A stretch of DNA of 34,847 nucleotides from an uncultured Flavobacteriales bacterium (GCA_913030835.1 CAJWDP010000034.1:1-34847), one strand, 5' to 3'. Counted from the first letter of the stretch, positions 23,079-31,895 are shown. Numbers and translations are program-made. Notes: generated by a model from the letters alone, not told the origin.

Positions 23079-23778
23079 ACCATTTCGATTCAAAGAATTT
23101 AATATTGTACAAGATAAAGCAGCTATGAAGGTTGGAACCGACGGCGTTTTATTAGGTTCCTGGGCATCTGCGACAGAATGTCACCGAATTTTAGACATTG
23201 GGACGGGAACAGGATTGATTGCTTTGATGTCAGCACAGCGATTCCTTGGTGCCACTGTGGAAGCTGTTGAAATTGATTCAACTGCAGCAAGTGAAGCAAA
23301 AGAAAATTTTGAAAAATCACCATGGAGCGATCGTTTGACTCTTCACCACTGCCGTATTCAAGACTTTTCTTCAGAAGAATATTTCGACCTGATTATATCG
23401 AATCCTCCTTTCTTTGAAAATTCTAAACATTCCGGGGATAGCGCAAAAGACCTAGCAAGACACACAGACCAGCTGGCCTTTACAGAGCTAATTTTTGCTG
23501 CCAATAATTTGATGAAGGAAAAAGGTACGTTTTCCGTCATAATTCCCGCTAAACAGAGTGAAAAATTCGCTCGATTGTCTCAAGCCCAAGGACTTTTTTG
23601 TAATAAAATATGTTGGGTCAAACCAACAGAATCTAAAGAACCGATTCGCGCGATGATGAACTTTAACAAGTTCAAAACCAATCGAGAAGAAGAGGAATTG
23701 GTCATCGAGGAAAACGGCAGACACAATTATTCGTCAGACTACATTCGACTTACTGGAGATTTCTATCTTAATTTTTGA
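23071..23778 (+). CDS. trmN6: tRNA1(Val) adenine-N6 methyltransferase (TrmN6/YfiC type)
   Basis: A 235-residue SAM-dependent methyltransferase. It begins FRFKEFNIVQDKAAMKVGTDGVLLGSWA, the typical start of YfiC/TrmN6, followed by SAM motif I DIGTGTGL (42-49) and the amino-methyltransferase motif NPPF (111-114). The expected product is m6A37 in tRNA1(Val); close relatives act on other substrates, so specificity is inferred. I start at the ATG at 23071, one codon after an in-frame TTG. It overlaps rimM by 8 bp and is the last operon gene. Confidence 0.85.
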   Translation: MSEPFRFKEFNIVQDKAAMKVGTDGVLLGSWASATECHRILDIGTGTGLIALMSAQRFLGATVEAVEIDSTAASEAKENFEKSPWSDRLTLHHCRIQDFSSEEYFDLIISNPPFFENSKHSGDSAKDLARHTDQLAFTELIFAANNLMKEKGTFSVIIPAKQSEKFARLSQAQGLFCNKICWVKPTESKEPIRAMMNFNKFKTNREEEELVIEENGRHNYSSDYIRLTGDFYLNF

Positions 23779-23817
23779 ACTAGCTTCATTTCTTGATTTA
23801 GACGAATCCAACAGAAA

Positions 23818-23847
23818 TTTGATTTCTCGCTTGATACAATATCTTTG
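23818..23847 (+). promoter_or_regulatory. Promoter of the GH1 gene
   Basis: TTTG (23818-23821), an 18-bp spacer and TATCTTTG (23840-23847) match the Bacteroidota consensus fully. The -7 element ends only 8 nt before the start codon, so the mRNA should have almost no leader. Confidence 0.65.
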
Positions 23848-23855
23848 ACTTTCCT

Positions 23856-25295
23856 ATGAAGAGACGAGATTGGATCAAACTTTCTGCAATTACGGGTATC
23901 GGTCTAACGTTTGCACAACGAACCATAGCGCGTTCGGTTTATCATTCATTCCCACAAAACGAGCTCAATTCCGACGACTTTGGCCCAAATTTTATCTGGG
24001 GTGCTGCCTGTGCTGCGTATCAGGTTGAGGGCGCATGGAATCAAGACGGTAAAGGAAAATCAATCTGGGATACCTTCACACACAAAAGGGGAAACATACA
24101 CAACAATCAAAATGGTGATCAAGCTTGTGGTTTTTATCACAACTACGAAGAGGACATCGCTCTCGCCGCTTCATTAAATCTAGATGTCTTTCGATTTTCG
24201 ATTTCCTGGTCACGCATATTCCCAAGCGGTGAAAAAACAATAAATCCTGATGGAGTCCAATTCTATCACAATGTAATCAACACCTGCCATAGCTACAACA
24301 TTGAACCATGGATCACCCTGTATCATTGGGACCTACCGCAAGCACTGCAGGATAAAGGAGGTTGGACGAATCGGGATATTCTCAAGTGGTTTTCTCAGTA
24401 TGTGGATTTTTGCACAAAAGAATATGGAACAAAAGTGAAAAATTGGATGGTCATGAATGAACCCGCAGCTTTTGTTGGATTAGGATATATGCTGGGCTAC
24501 CATGCGCCCGGAGAAAAAGGACCACTTAATTTTCTTAAAGCATCACACCATGCCTGTCTGGCTATGGCAGACGGAGGAAGAATAATTCGCACGAATGTCG
24601 AAGGCGCTAATGTTGGTACAACGTTCAGCTGCTCTCATGTGGATACACACAAAGGCAAACCAAGGCATGCAAAAGCCGTAAGAAGGATTGACGCACTTGT
24701 CAACCGCCTGTATATTGAACCTTCACTTGGTTTAGGTTATCCTTATGATGGATTTCCAGCTCTAAAAAAGATTGAAAATTACTTTGAGGAAGGCGATGAG
24801 GAGCGCTTGATTTTCGACTTTGACTTTATTGGTCTGCAAAATTATTTCAGAATTGTAGGTAAAAAATCGGTTTGGCCTCCCCTAGTCTGGGCGAAGGAAG
24901 TCCCGGCTAAAAAAAGAGATGTACCCATGAATGAAATGGACTTTGAAGTCTACCCTGAAGGAATGTACAAGATTCTAAAACAATTCGCCGAGTACAAGCA
25001 AATAAAGAAAATCATCGTTACGGAAAACGGAGTTTGTTACGAAGACCATCTGCAAGACGGAAAAGTGCACGATTCAAAGAGAATTCAATTTTACAAGGAT
25101 TATTTGAAAAACATATTAAAAGCTAAAAATGAAGGGGTTCCTGTGGATGGCTATTTGGTGTGGAGTTTGACGGATAATTTTGAGTGGAGCGAAGGATATG
25201 AACCACGCTTTGGATTGATCTACATTGATTTTGCCACTCAAAAAAGATACATCAAGGACTCCGGGTTATGGTTTAAAAAATTTCTTGAGAAATAG
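23856..25295 (+). CDS. GH1 beta-glucosidase with a Tat-like signal
   Basis: A 479-residue family 1 glycoside hydrolase. Catalytic residues are Glu202 as acid/base (VMNEPAAF) and Glu390 as nucleophile (IVTENGVC); sugar-site blocks FIWGAACAAYQVEGAWNQDGKGKSIWD, FRFSISWSRIFPSG and SLTDNFEWSEGYEPRFG are all present. Expected to release glucose from beta-glucosides or cello-oligosaccharides. Residues 1-27 start MKRRDWIKLSAITGIGLTFA, a twin-arginine motif plus hydrophobic stretch, so export by Tat in a folded state is likely. GH1 enzymes are usually cytoplasmic, so this is notable. It stands alone between the trmN6 operon and the RnfD-like gene, with its own promoter. Confidence 0.9.
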   Translation: MKRRDWIKLSAITGIGLTFAQRTIARSVYHSFPQNELNSDDFGPNFIWGAACAAYQVEGAWNQDGKGKSIWDTFTHKRGNIHNNQNGDQACGFYHNYEEDIALAASLNLDVFRFSISWSRIFPSGEKTINPDGVQFYHNVINTCHSYNIEPWITLYHWDLPQALQDKGGWTNRDILKWFSQYVDFCTKEYGTKVKNWMVMNEPAAFVGLGYMLGYHAPGEKGPLNFLKASHHACLAMADGGRIIRTNVEGANVGTTFSCSHVDTHKGKPRHAKAVRRIDALVNRLYIEPSLGLGYPYDGFPALKKIENYFEEGDEERLIFDFDFIGLQNYFRIVGKKSVWPPLVWAKEVPAKKRDVPMNEMDFEVYPEGMYKILKQFAEYKQIKKIIVTENGVCYEDHLQDGKVHDSKRIQFYKDYLKNILKAKNEGVPVDGYLVWSLTDNFEWSEGYEPRFGLIYIDFATQKRYIKDSGLWFKKFLEK

Positions 25296-25365
25296 TTTCG
25301 CAAATCTTTCAAAAAAAATGGATGCATTTTGAACCTTTTGAAAAGTAGCATGTACTGCAACTCAA

Positions 25366-26211
25366 ATGGAATCAAAAAACAACTTCAGACTATTCAAAGA
25401 CGCAAGAGATTTTCAAATCCTCTGGCTTTCTATATTTCTTCTTTATGGTGTTTGGAATCTGCAATGGGATAATTATGCCAGCTATGGGGTGTTGTTCCTT
25501 TCTTGCCTGACAACACAAGTATTCGGTTCATTCCTACTGAACATTCCAAGATCATCAATAAAAAGTGCCGTCATCACTGCATTAGGATTGTGCTTACTAT
25601 TCAGCGCCAATTCGTTGTGGACCTACGCACTGTGCGGTGTATTGGCCATCGCAAGTAAGTTTGTGATCCGATTAAATGGAAAGCACATATTTAATCCATC
25701 ACTATTTGGCATTGTATTCTGTTTATTGTTCACGAATGATGCATGGGTAAGTCCGGGCAAATGGGGAAACGAATACCTGATGGTAGTGTTTTTCATTGCA
25801 TGCGCTCTGCTGGTGTTATTAAAAGTAGGAAGAATTGATACGAGCCTTTCATTTCTTGGCACCTTAATGGCATTGGAATTTTTTAGAACATGCATTTACT
25901 TCAATGACAACATTTGGGTATTTCTGCAAAAATTTTCAAGTGGAACCATCCTACTCTTCGCATTTTTCATGATTACAGATCCGATGACAACGCCCCGGTC
26001 GTTTAAGGGCCGGTTAATTTATGGCAGCATTATCGGTGGATGCACATTTTACCTTACCAACTGGATGCAAGCGTACGACGCCCCCATCTGGGCATTGACA
26101 ATTGCAACACCAATCACCATACTAATCAATACCATTTTCAAAGGAGTTCAATTCAATTGGCTTCCTGAACACATGAATCTAAGTATAAACTCAAAAAACG
26201 AAATGAAATGA
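25366..26211 (+). CDS. RnfD/NqrB-like membrane protein, stand-alone
   Basis: A 281-residue protein with about nine to ten hydrophobic helices. NGKHIFNPSLFGIV (near 105) and SSGTILLFAFFMITDPMTTPRSFKGRLIYG (near 192-221) match the NQR2/RnfD/RnfE family, whose complex members bind FMN and move ions. The canonical S/T-GAT flavin site reads SSGT here, so covalent FMN is uncertain. No rnfA, B, C, E or G gene is nearby, so it is not part of a normal Rnf complex. It overlaps the DUF2330 gene by ATGA, which suggests that the pair works together. Confidence 0.75.
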   Translation: MESKNNFRLFKDARDFQILWLSIFLLYGVWNLQWDNYASYGVLFLSCLTTQVFGSFLLNIPRSSIKSAVITALGLCLLFSANSLWTYALCGVLAIASKFVIRLNGKHIFNPSLFGIVFCLLFTNDAWVSPGKWGNEYLMVVFFIACALLVLLKVGRIDTSLSFLGTLMALEFFRTCIYFNDNIWVFLQKFSSGTILLFAFFMITDPMTTPRSFKGRLIYGSIIGGCTFYLTNWMQAYDAPIWALTIATPITILINTIFKGVQFNWLPEHMNLSINSKNEMK

Positions 26212-27647
26212 AAAAGTATGCAATCATCGCATTTTTAGCCATGAGCAGTGCAGAGCTATTCGCATTCTGCGGATTCTATGTTGCCAAGGCAGATGCTAAA
26301 ATTTTCAACAAGACCTCTCAAGTAATTCTGGTGAGGGATGGCGACTACAGTGTAGTTACCATGAGCAATGATTTCAAGGGAGATGTGAAAGACTTTGCTA
26401 TGGTCGTACCTGTACCGGTAGTTTTGAACAGGCAAGATATTCGAACCGTTAATCCAGGTGTTTTCAGTAAGCTGGATGCCTACTCCGGACCTCGACTCGT
26501 AGAATATCACGACCAAAACCCATGTTATCCACCAATGGTTGATAGGTATTTGATGAACACCGAGATGGTCCAAGAAAGTATGGCTCCCACTATGATGAGG
26601 GGGAATAAAAAAGAAAAGGATTACAAGGTAACTATCGAGGCCGAATACAAGGTGGACGAGTACGATATCCTGATTCTTTCGGCTAAGGAATCCACAGGCT
26701 TAAAAGCATGGTTAACCGACAATGGATACAAAATTCCCGGCACTGCTGCTGAAGTTCTTGATCCTTACATCAAAAACAACCTCAAATTTTTTGTTGTAAA
26801 AGTGGATGCAGAGCGTTTGTCGCAAAAAAACAATGGAAAGATGAGTCCACTGCAAATTTCATTCAATTCTCCCAAATTCATGCTTCCCATTCGCTTGGGC
26901 ATGGCTAATGCAGATGGAGATCAGGACATGATCGTTTATGGCCTGACCAAATCGGGAAGAATTGAGTGCACCAACTATCGAACAGTTGAAATGCCTACAG
27001 CCCGTAAAATACCAACTTTTGTACGAAATGATTTTGGAAACTTTTACAAAGACCTATTCGACAAGGCGTATAAATATCAAGGTCGTAATGCCGTTTTCCT
27101 GGAATATGCCTGGAACGTTTCACCAAGCTTCAGAGGAATGAAATGCGATCCTTGTGTTGGCCCTCCGCCAATTTCTACCGACCTCGCTCAAGCAGGTGTT
27201 TACTGGAATGGAAACGTTCATTTTACTCGCCTACATGTTCGGTACAGCAAAGAAAAATTTGCTCAGGACCTGTTCTTTCAAGTAACCCCAAATAAAGAAA
27301 ATTTCCAAAGCAGATACATTATCACAAATCCTGCACGTGGTCCTTTCGACTGTAAAGAGGGCCAATCGTATCTACAGCAGGTTGTGAATCGAAGACAAAA
27401 TGAGCTGGCTGAACTTCAGGCATTAACCGGTTGGACCGGAGCCAATCACCCTAACTATGTTAAAGGATACAAGAACCTTATGAAAGAAAGTCCCGATAAG
27501 AATGAAATCGTACTACCGATTACTAACCCGAAAGACGATGGATTCTTACCGAAATTCATTTTCTCATTCGCAATGGTGCTGTCCGTACTACTATTGTTGA
27601 GTAAATCAATTATTGGTTTATTTAAAAGAAGAACTGCAGCACTATAG
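26208..27647 (+). CDS. DUF2330 protein, secreted and C-terminally anchored
   Basis: A 479-residue protein with a signal peptide (about 1-19) and the DUF2330 start FCGFYVAKADAKIFNKTSQVILVRDGDYSVVTMSNDFKGDVKDFAMVVPVP. Paired cysteines occur late (KCDPCVGPPPIS). Residues about 450-472 form a membrane helix followed by KRRTAAL, so the protein is fixed in the inner membrane with its bulk in the periplasm. The function of DUF2330 is unknown. It is translationally coupled to the RnfD-like gene and closed by a strong terminator. Confidence 0.8.
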   Translation: MKKYAIIAFLAMSSAELFAFCGFYVAKADAKIFNKTSQVILVRDGDYSVVTMSNDFKGDVKDFAMVVPVPVVLNRQDIRTVNPGVFSKLDAYSGPRLVEYHDQNPCYPPMVDRYLMNTEMVQESMAPTMMRGNKKEKDYKVTIEAEYKVDEYDILILSAKESTGLKAWLTDNGYKIPGTAAEVLDPYIKNNLKFFVVKVDAERLSQKNNGKMSPLQISFNSPKFMLPIRLGMANADGDQDMIVYGLTKSGRIECTNYRTVEMPTARKIPTFVRNDFGNFYKDLFDKAYKYQGRNAVFLEYAWNVSPSFRGMKCDPCVGPPPISTDLAQAGVYWNGNVHFTRLHVRYSKEKFAQDLFFQVTPNKENFQSRYIITNPARGPFDCKEGQSYLQQVVNRRQNELAELQALTGWTGANHPNYVKGYKNLMKESPDKNEIVLPITNPKDDGFLPKFIFSFAMVLSVLLLLSKSIIGLFKRRTAAL

Positions 27648-27655
27648 TTCAGCGT

Positions 27656-27686
27656 AGAGGGGAGTTAAGGCTCCCCTCTTTCTTTG
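27656..27686 (+). terminator. Intrinsic terminator after the DUF2330 gene
   Basis: AGAGGGGAG (27656-27664) and CTCCCCTCT (27671-27679) pair over 9 bp around a TTAAGG loop, followed by a T-rich tract. It ends the RnfD-like/DUF2330 transcript and lies 11 bp from the end of the convergent Rieske gene. Confidence 0.9.
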
Positions 27687-27697
27687 TAAGAGCCTGT

Positions 27698-28039
27698 TCA
27701 GAACCATACCCACCTGTTAATTCCTACGTACAAGCCACCCTCCCTTTCCGACAAAGGAAAAACATCGATACCCGTACCCGACCCTAGTCCGGTCTTTAAA
27801 TCGAAAGAATAACGATGATAGGGACATACGACTTTGTTTTCCTCGCACCAACCATCACTTAAGCGTTTACCTTGATGAGGACACTTATCTATTAAGGCCG
27901 TTAGCTCACCATCTTCTGTTTTACATAGAATAATGTTCTTTCCTGCAATCGAATATGCTTTCGGCTTATTTGGAGGAATTTCAACCAAAAGATCTGATTT
28001 TGCACCTATCCTATACCATTTAATTTTTCGAGTAAACAA
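27698..28039 (-). CDS. Small Rieske [2Fe-2S] ferredoxin-like protein
   Basis: A Rieske protein of about 113 residues with the cluster motif CPH-x16-CPYH and the following SFDLKTG. It has no signal or membrane helix, so it should be a soluble ferredoxin or the electron carrier of an oxygenase; no oxygenase gene is nearby. The frame contains no ATG before the domain. In-frame TTG codons are at 28087, 28072 and 28039. I prefer 28039 because an AGAGG motif lies 4 nt upstream and the domain begins soon after (FTRKIKWYRIG). With TTG at 28087 it would have 129 residues. Confidence 0.75.
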   Translation of the reverse strand: MFTRKIKWYRIGAKSDLLVEIPPNKPKAYSIAGKNIILCKTEDGELTALIDKCPHQGKRLSDGWCEENKVVCPYHRYSFDLKTGLGSGTGIDVFPLSEREGGLYVGINRWVWF

Positions 28040-28189
28040 GCTGCCTCTTTTTTTTATACTTCCGTTGAACAACTGAAAATTATGCAAAAACAGGTGGTTA
28101 TGAAAATGAAAGTCAAGGTATAAAAATTACTACCGCACTCTACTCTATCAATACGGTGCGATTTTTGATAAGAACTTAACCAAATTGAA

Positions 28190-28197
28190 TAACTTTA
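28190..28197 (+). promoter_or_regulatory. -7-like box upstream of the lipoprotein gene
   Basis: TAACTTTA differs from TAnnTTTG only in the last base and ends 6 nt before the start at 28204. A TTTG at 28164-28167 lies 22 bp upstream, somewhat long. It would drive the lipoprotein and Cys-repeat pair. Confidence 0.35.
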
Positions 28198-28203
28198 GCC
28201 CGT

Positions 28204-29211
28204 ATGACACGATTCATTTCTTTGATTTCGCTGAGCTTATTGCTTTCAAGCTGTTTTATTCTTGAAGAATATGAAAATGCGGCTACGGCCGAATCAGAAT
28301 CTGCTAAGAAAGAAAGACAGGATGTCATTCAAGATAGTATCATCGCATATCTGCAAAGTCAGTCTTATGACAAGCAGGAATACATACCTTATACATTTGG
28401 GTCATTGTATTCAAATAAACCTCGGGAAATTGTGGAGCTGGAACAGTTGCATCAAATAAAGGCGGAGCTTCCTACAATGCAAACGAGATACGGCGACAAA
28501 TTTGACAGTATAACGAAAGCAAATGATCAAGAAATTCATTCCAAAAGCGAAGAGATCAGAGAAAAACATTTGTATACGACTTACGACCTCACCCATCTCT
28601 ATTGCATTAAAAAAGAGAACAATGAAATCAAACTCATCGAATCAAACTTCAAGACCTATCCCAATAATGTGATAAAAGATGCTGAGATTATTTTTTCTAC
28701 TTCACTGAATAGCAAAGAGTACGAACTCTTCGAACACTATATCCACCAGGATCCTCTCATTTTTGACAATGATTATAGCTATCAGAAACATTTGAACGCA
28801 AATACCTACGAAAAACTCAACCAATCCATGATAGAAGCGCAGCCGGACAGGAAAGCAGATCTGCTCAAAACAATCTTAAAAAAGGTAGCATTCTATCAAA
28901 AAAATAACGGATTCGATCCGGAAGTATTTACCAACTATTTAATTTCCGAATGGACCAAAAATCCAAGCCTTGACATCACCATTGAAAAAGTGGTGAAAGT
29001 ATCCCCATTGAAACTCATTAAGGAACAGTCTAAAACAGGAGATAGTATACCTAAGGAATCTCTTTTAGGATTTAAGAAATTTGTATTGGTTAGAGTAAAA
29101 ACCAATGATCCTTTGGAATCCGAGTTCCCACTTTACTTCGAATTTGATGAAAATCATGTGCTTATGGGAGTTCTTCCGGTCGAAGGAGAATATCAAAAAT
29201 ATTTTGAATGA
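28204..29211 (+). CDS. Lipoprotein of unknown function, partner of the Cys-repeat protein
   Basis: A 335-residue lipoprotein with a signal peptide ending in a good lipobox, LLSSC (Cys17). The mature protein is rich in Glu, Lys and Tyr, with long predicted helices (residues 25-60 and 85-110) and otherwise no motif that I recognise. Its C-terminal part (KKFVLVRVKTNDPLESEFPLYFEFDENHVLMGVLP) looks like a small beta domain. The stop overlaps the next start in ATGA, so it should be made together with the six-repeat cysteine protein. Function is unknown. Confidence 0.7.
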   Translation: MTRFISLISLSLLLSSCFILEEYENAATAESESAKKERQDVIQDSIIAYLQSQSYDKQEYIPYTFGSLYSNKPREIVELEQLHQIKAELPTMQTRYGDKFDSITKANDQEIHSKSEEIREKHLYTTYDLTHLYCIKKENNEIKLIESNFKTYPNNVIKDAEIIFSTSLNSKEYELFEHYIHQDPLIFDNDYSYQKHLNANTYEKLNQSMIEAQPDRKADLLKTILKKVAFYQKNNGFDPEVFTNYLISEWTKNPSLDITIEKVVKVSPLKLIKEQSKTGDSIPKESLLGFKKFVLVRVKTNDPLESEFPLYFEFDENHVLMGVLPVEGEYQKYFE

Positions 29212-30422
29212 ATCGGGCAGTTTTGTTCATCCTGCTGCTGTTTCCCACCTTTTTGCTGGCCCAAGAAACTTCCATCTTTGAATACATCAACTATAAAGGA
29301 GACACGCTGCTTCTAAAAACCATTACTGCTCCAACAGTTTGTGATTGCATCAAAAAAGATTACCGCAATCTGGATCAAAAGAAAATTTGTGACAAATTGT
29401 ATGATTATGATTTCATGTCCATTCAGGACAAAAGAGAATTTGATGCGAGAAAATCCGTTTGCAACGACCCCTCCCTCTGTGATTGTGCCCTTGCCGACCT
29501 TAATGACAGAGGCTTAATCCAAGCATGCGACACCAAGTTTGATCTCGATTCATTCGATAAGCAGGAAAAACAGCAAGTGATTCAAATGATGGAGCAATGT
29601 TCTGAAAAGGACTTGACTTATCCGAAGCTACTTGCTCAATCAGCTAAAGAAACCAGTATTTGTGATTGTATCAATTTAAACGATGCCAGTATAGCGTTGA
29701 GAAATGAATGCAATACGAAGTTTTTCGATGCAAAAAATCTAGGGGAAGAAACAATTGCTAAAAATATGAGCTTACTTCAAGAATGTATCGAGAAAAAGCA
29801 ATTTTCTATTGACCCAACGCTCTGCGAATGCAAATTATTCTCAGAAACGGATGCAGAATTCAAGGTGGCGTGTGCTGAAAAATATGACACGTCCGAAATG
29901 GCTTCTGTTGAATTGATCGATTACTACTTAGCACTTGAACTTTGCAATGAATTGGAACTTTATACTGCGCTAAACAAGATCAATAGAGAAAAGAACTTTC
30001 CTAACCAGAATGACCCAATTCAAACAAAATCCTTCCTGCCTAGATACCGAAATTTATATTACAACAACGATAATTTCCTCCCTACTAAGAAATATTCCTC
30101 CAAAGTGCAAAACCAAATTGATGAAATCGCATTGATAAAAGTTTGCGATTGTCTACATCTCGACTCGACCCAGATCGAAACCATGGAAAAGTGCATGGAC
30201 TATTTCAGGCTCGAGCTGATCTCGGAAAAAGAGGCGAATTTGCTTCAAACGATAGAAGCAACTTGCGCCGGTATGCCGGATTCTATATCCATATGCAATT
30301 GCATCAAGATACCGGATCGTGCTAAATCCGCTGAGGAAAAAGAAAAATGCAAAGAGCAATTGGATTCGCTAACTACGAAAGAATTGATAAAATACCTTAC
30401 CGGAGAGGAATCCTGTGAGTAA
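29208..30422 (+). CDS. Secreted protein with six 4-cysteine repeats (CxC-x13-C-x23-C)
   Basis: A 404-residue exported protein (signal peptide about 1-19, ending LLAQ). It has exactly 24 cysteines, all in six repeats: 45/47/61/85, 91/93/107/131, 152/154/168/193, 206/208/222/246, 313/315/329/353 and 363/365/381/403. The spacing is CxC-x13-C-x21..24-C, with a typical start (V/I/L)C(D/E/N)C and an amphipathic helix before the last Cys. Repeats 4 and 5 are separated by a 66-residue Asn/Tyr-rich linker. No known domain comes to mind; disulfide-knotted helices or metal binding are both possible. It is coupled to the upstream lipoprotein by ATGA. Confidence 0.75.
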   Translation: MNRAVLFILLLFPTFLLAQETSIFEYINYKGDTLLLKTITAPTVCDCIKKDYRNLDQKKICDKLYDYDFMSIQDKREFDARKSVCNDPSLCDCALADLNDRGLIQACDTKFDLDSFDKQEKQQVIQMMEQCSEKDLTYPKLLAQSAKETSICDCINLNDASIALRNECNTKFFDAKNLGEETIAKNMSLLQECIEKKQFSIDPTLCECKLFSETDAEFKVACAEKYDTSEMASVELIDYYLALELCNELELYTALNKINREKNFPNQNDPIQTKSFLPRYRNLYYNNDNFLPTKKYSSKVQNQIDEIALIKVCDCLHLDSTQIETMEKCMDYFRLELISEKEANLLQTIEATCAGMPDSISICNCIKIPDRAKSAEEKEKCKEQLDSLTTKELIKYLTGEESCE

Positions 30423-30426
30423 TAGT

Positions 30427-30434
30427 TAACTTTG
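30427..30434 (+). promoter_or_regulatory. -7 box upstream of cca
   Basis: TAACTTTG matches TAnnTTTG exactly and ends 9 nt before the ATG at 30444. No -33 element with normal spacing was found. Confidence 0.35.
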
Positions 30435-30443
30435 CAGCTCGGT

Positions 30444-31868
30444 ATGAATCTTAAAGAGCACGTTTCAAGTAAGGTATTCGATGCAGTAGCAGAAGCAGGC
30501 AGGTCGCTGAACCAGCCCGTTTACGTTATAGGAGGATACGTCCGTGACTTAATTCTAGAACGGGGGTCTAAAGATGCCGATTTCGTAACGCTTGGCAGTG
30601 GAATTGACCTCGCAAGAAAAACGGCAGATTTATTAAAGGTCAAAAAAGTAAACCAATACAAAAACTTTGGTACTGCCGCCTTTCCGTATAAGGGTATGGA
30701 CCTTGAATTTGTAGGCGCGAGAAAGGAAAATTACGATAGAAAGAGTCGCAAACCCATTGTAGAAGAAGGCACTCTTGAAGATGATCAGAACAGAAGAGAT
30801 TTTACGATCAATGCATTGGCCATCAGTTTAAATGAAGCTGATTTTGGTGAGGTGATCGATCCTTTCAACGGTCTAGAGGATCTGAAAAAGAAAAACATTC
30901 GAACCCCGCTGAATCCCGACATCACATACTCCGACGACCCTTTGCGTATGCTCAGAGCAATTCGGTTTTCAACTCAGCTGGGCTTCGCTATTGATTCCGA
31001 TTCATTTAATTCGATAAAAAAGAATGCGGAAAGAATATCAATCGTTTCAAAAGAAAGAATCATTGATGAAGTGAATAAGATCGTACTCTGCAGCAAGCCA
31101 TCTATTGGTTTTAAATCTTTGTTTTCAACGGGACTGCTTCATTATTTTTTCCCTGAGCTGGCCAATTTGCAAGGTGTCGAAATACGAAATGGAAACAGCC
31201 ACAAAGACAATTTCTACCACACTCTGGAAGTGCTGGACAATATTTCAGTGAATACAGATCAGCTGTATTTGAGGTGGGCTGCTATCATGCACGACATTGC
31301 CAAACCGGCTACAAAGCGCTATCGTGAAAAATTGGGTTGGACCTTCCATGGCCACGAGGATAAAGGGGCAAGAATGGTTCCGGGGATATTTAAGAACTTA
31401 AAATTGCCTCTTGACAGCAATATGAAATACGTCCAGAAGCTGGTACGATTGCATCTCAGACCAATTGCACTGACCAAAGAGACAATTACCGATGCTGCCC
31501 TTAGAAGGTTATTGTTCGATGCCGGTAATGAATTGGAAGACTTGATGACCTTATGTAAAGCTGACATCACTTCAAAGAATCCGGTAAAAGTTAAAAAGTA
31601 CCTTCAGCGATTTCAAGAAGTGGAACGCAAACTCAAAGATGTTGAACAGCGCGACCAGATCAGGAACTGGGAACCTCCTATATCCGGAGAAGTAATTATG
31701 AAAACATTCGGTATCGGTCCATCAAGAGAGGTCGGAATAATCAAAACCTGCATAAAAGAAGCCATTCTTGAAGGTGATATTCCAAATAATTATCCCGACG
31801 CATGCGAATACATGATTGAAAAGGGGAAAGAAATTGGATTAACCGTTAAAGTTGCACCAACCACATAA
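30444..31868 (+). CDS. cca: CCA tRNA nucleotidyltransferase / poly(A) polymerase family with HD domain
   Basis: A 474-residue enzyme that adds or repairs the 3' CCA of tRNA. The head has the class II motifs VIGGYVRD (28-35) and the catalytic pair in DADF (Asp44, Asp46), followed by [30 protein letters not shown] and a C-terminal HD domain with [12 protein letters not shown]. tRNAs in this phylum generally lack encoded CCA, so the enzyme is needed. Splitting into separate A- and CC-adding enzymes is possible in some bacteria and cannot be excluded. I start at the ATG at 30444; the frame also contains a TTG at 30432. Confidence 0.92.
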   Translation: MNLKEHVSSKVFDAVAEAGRSLNQPVYVIGGYVRDLILERGSKDADFVTLGSGIDLARKTADLLKVKKVNQYKNFGTAAFPYKGMDLEFVGARKENYDRKSRKPIVEEGTLEDDQNRRDFTINALAISLNEADFGEVIDPFNGLEDLKKKNIRTPLNPDITYSDDPLRMLRAIRFSTQLGFAIDSDSFNSIKKNAERISIVSKERIIDEVNKIVLCSKPSIGFKSLFSTGLLHYFFPELANLQGVEIRNGNSHKDNFYHTLEVLDNISVNTDQLYLRWAAIMHDIAKPATKRYREKLGWTFHGHEDKGARMVPGIFKNLKLPLDSNMKYVQKLVRLHLRPIALTKETITDAALRRLLFDAGNELEDLMTLCKADITSKNPVKVKKYLQRFQEVERKLKDVEQRDQIRNWEPPISGEVIMKTFGIGPSREVGIIKTCIKEAILEGDIPNNYPDACEYMIEKGKEIGLTVKVAPTT

Positions 31869-31887
31869 GTGCAAATGATAAATTATT

Positions 31888-31895
31888 TACTTTTG
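31888..31895 (+). promoter_or_regulatory. -7 box upstream of the pRiA4b ORF-3-like gene
   Basis: TACTTTTG matches TAnnTTTG exactly, 20 nt before the start at 31916, in the short gap after cca. No clear -33 element was seen. Confidence 0.35.
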
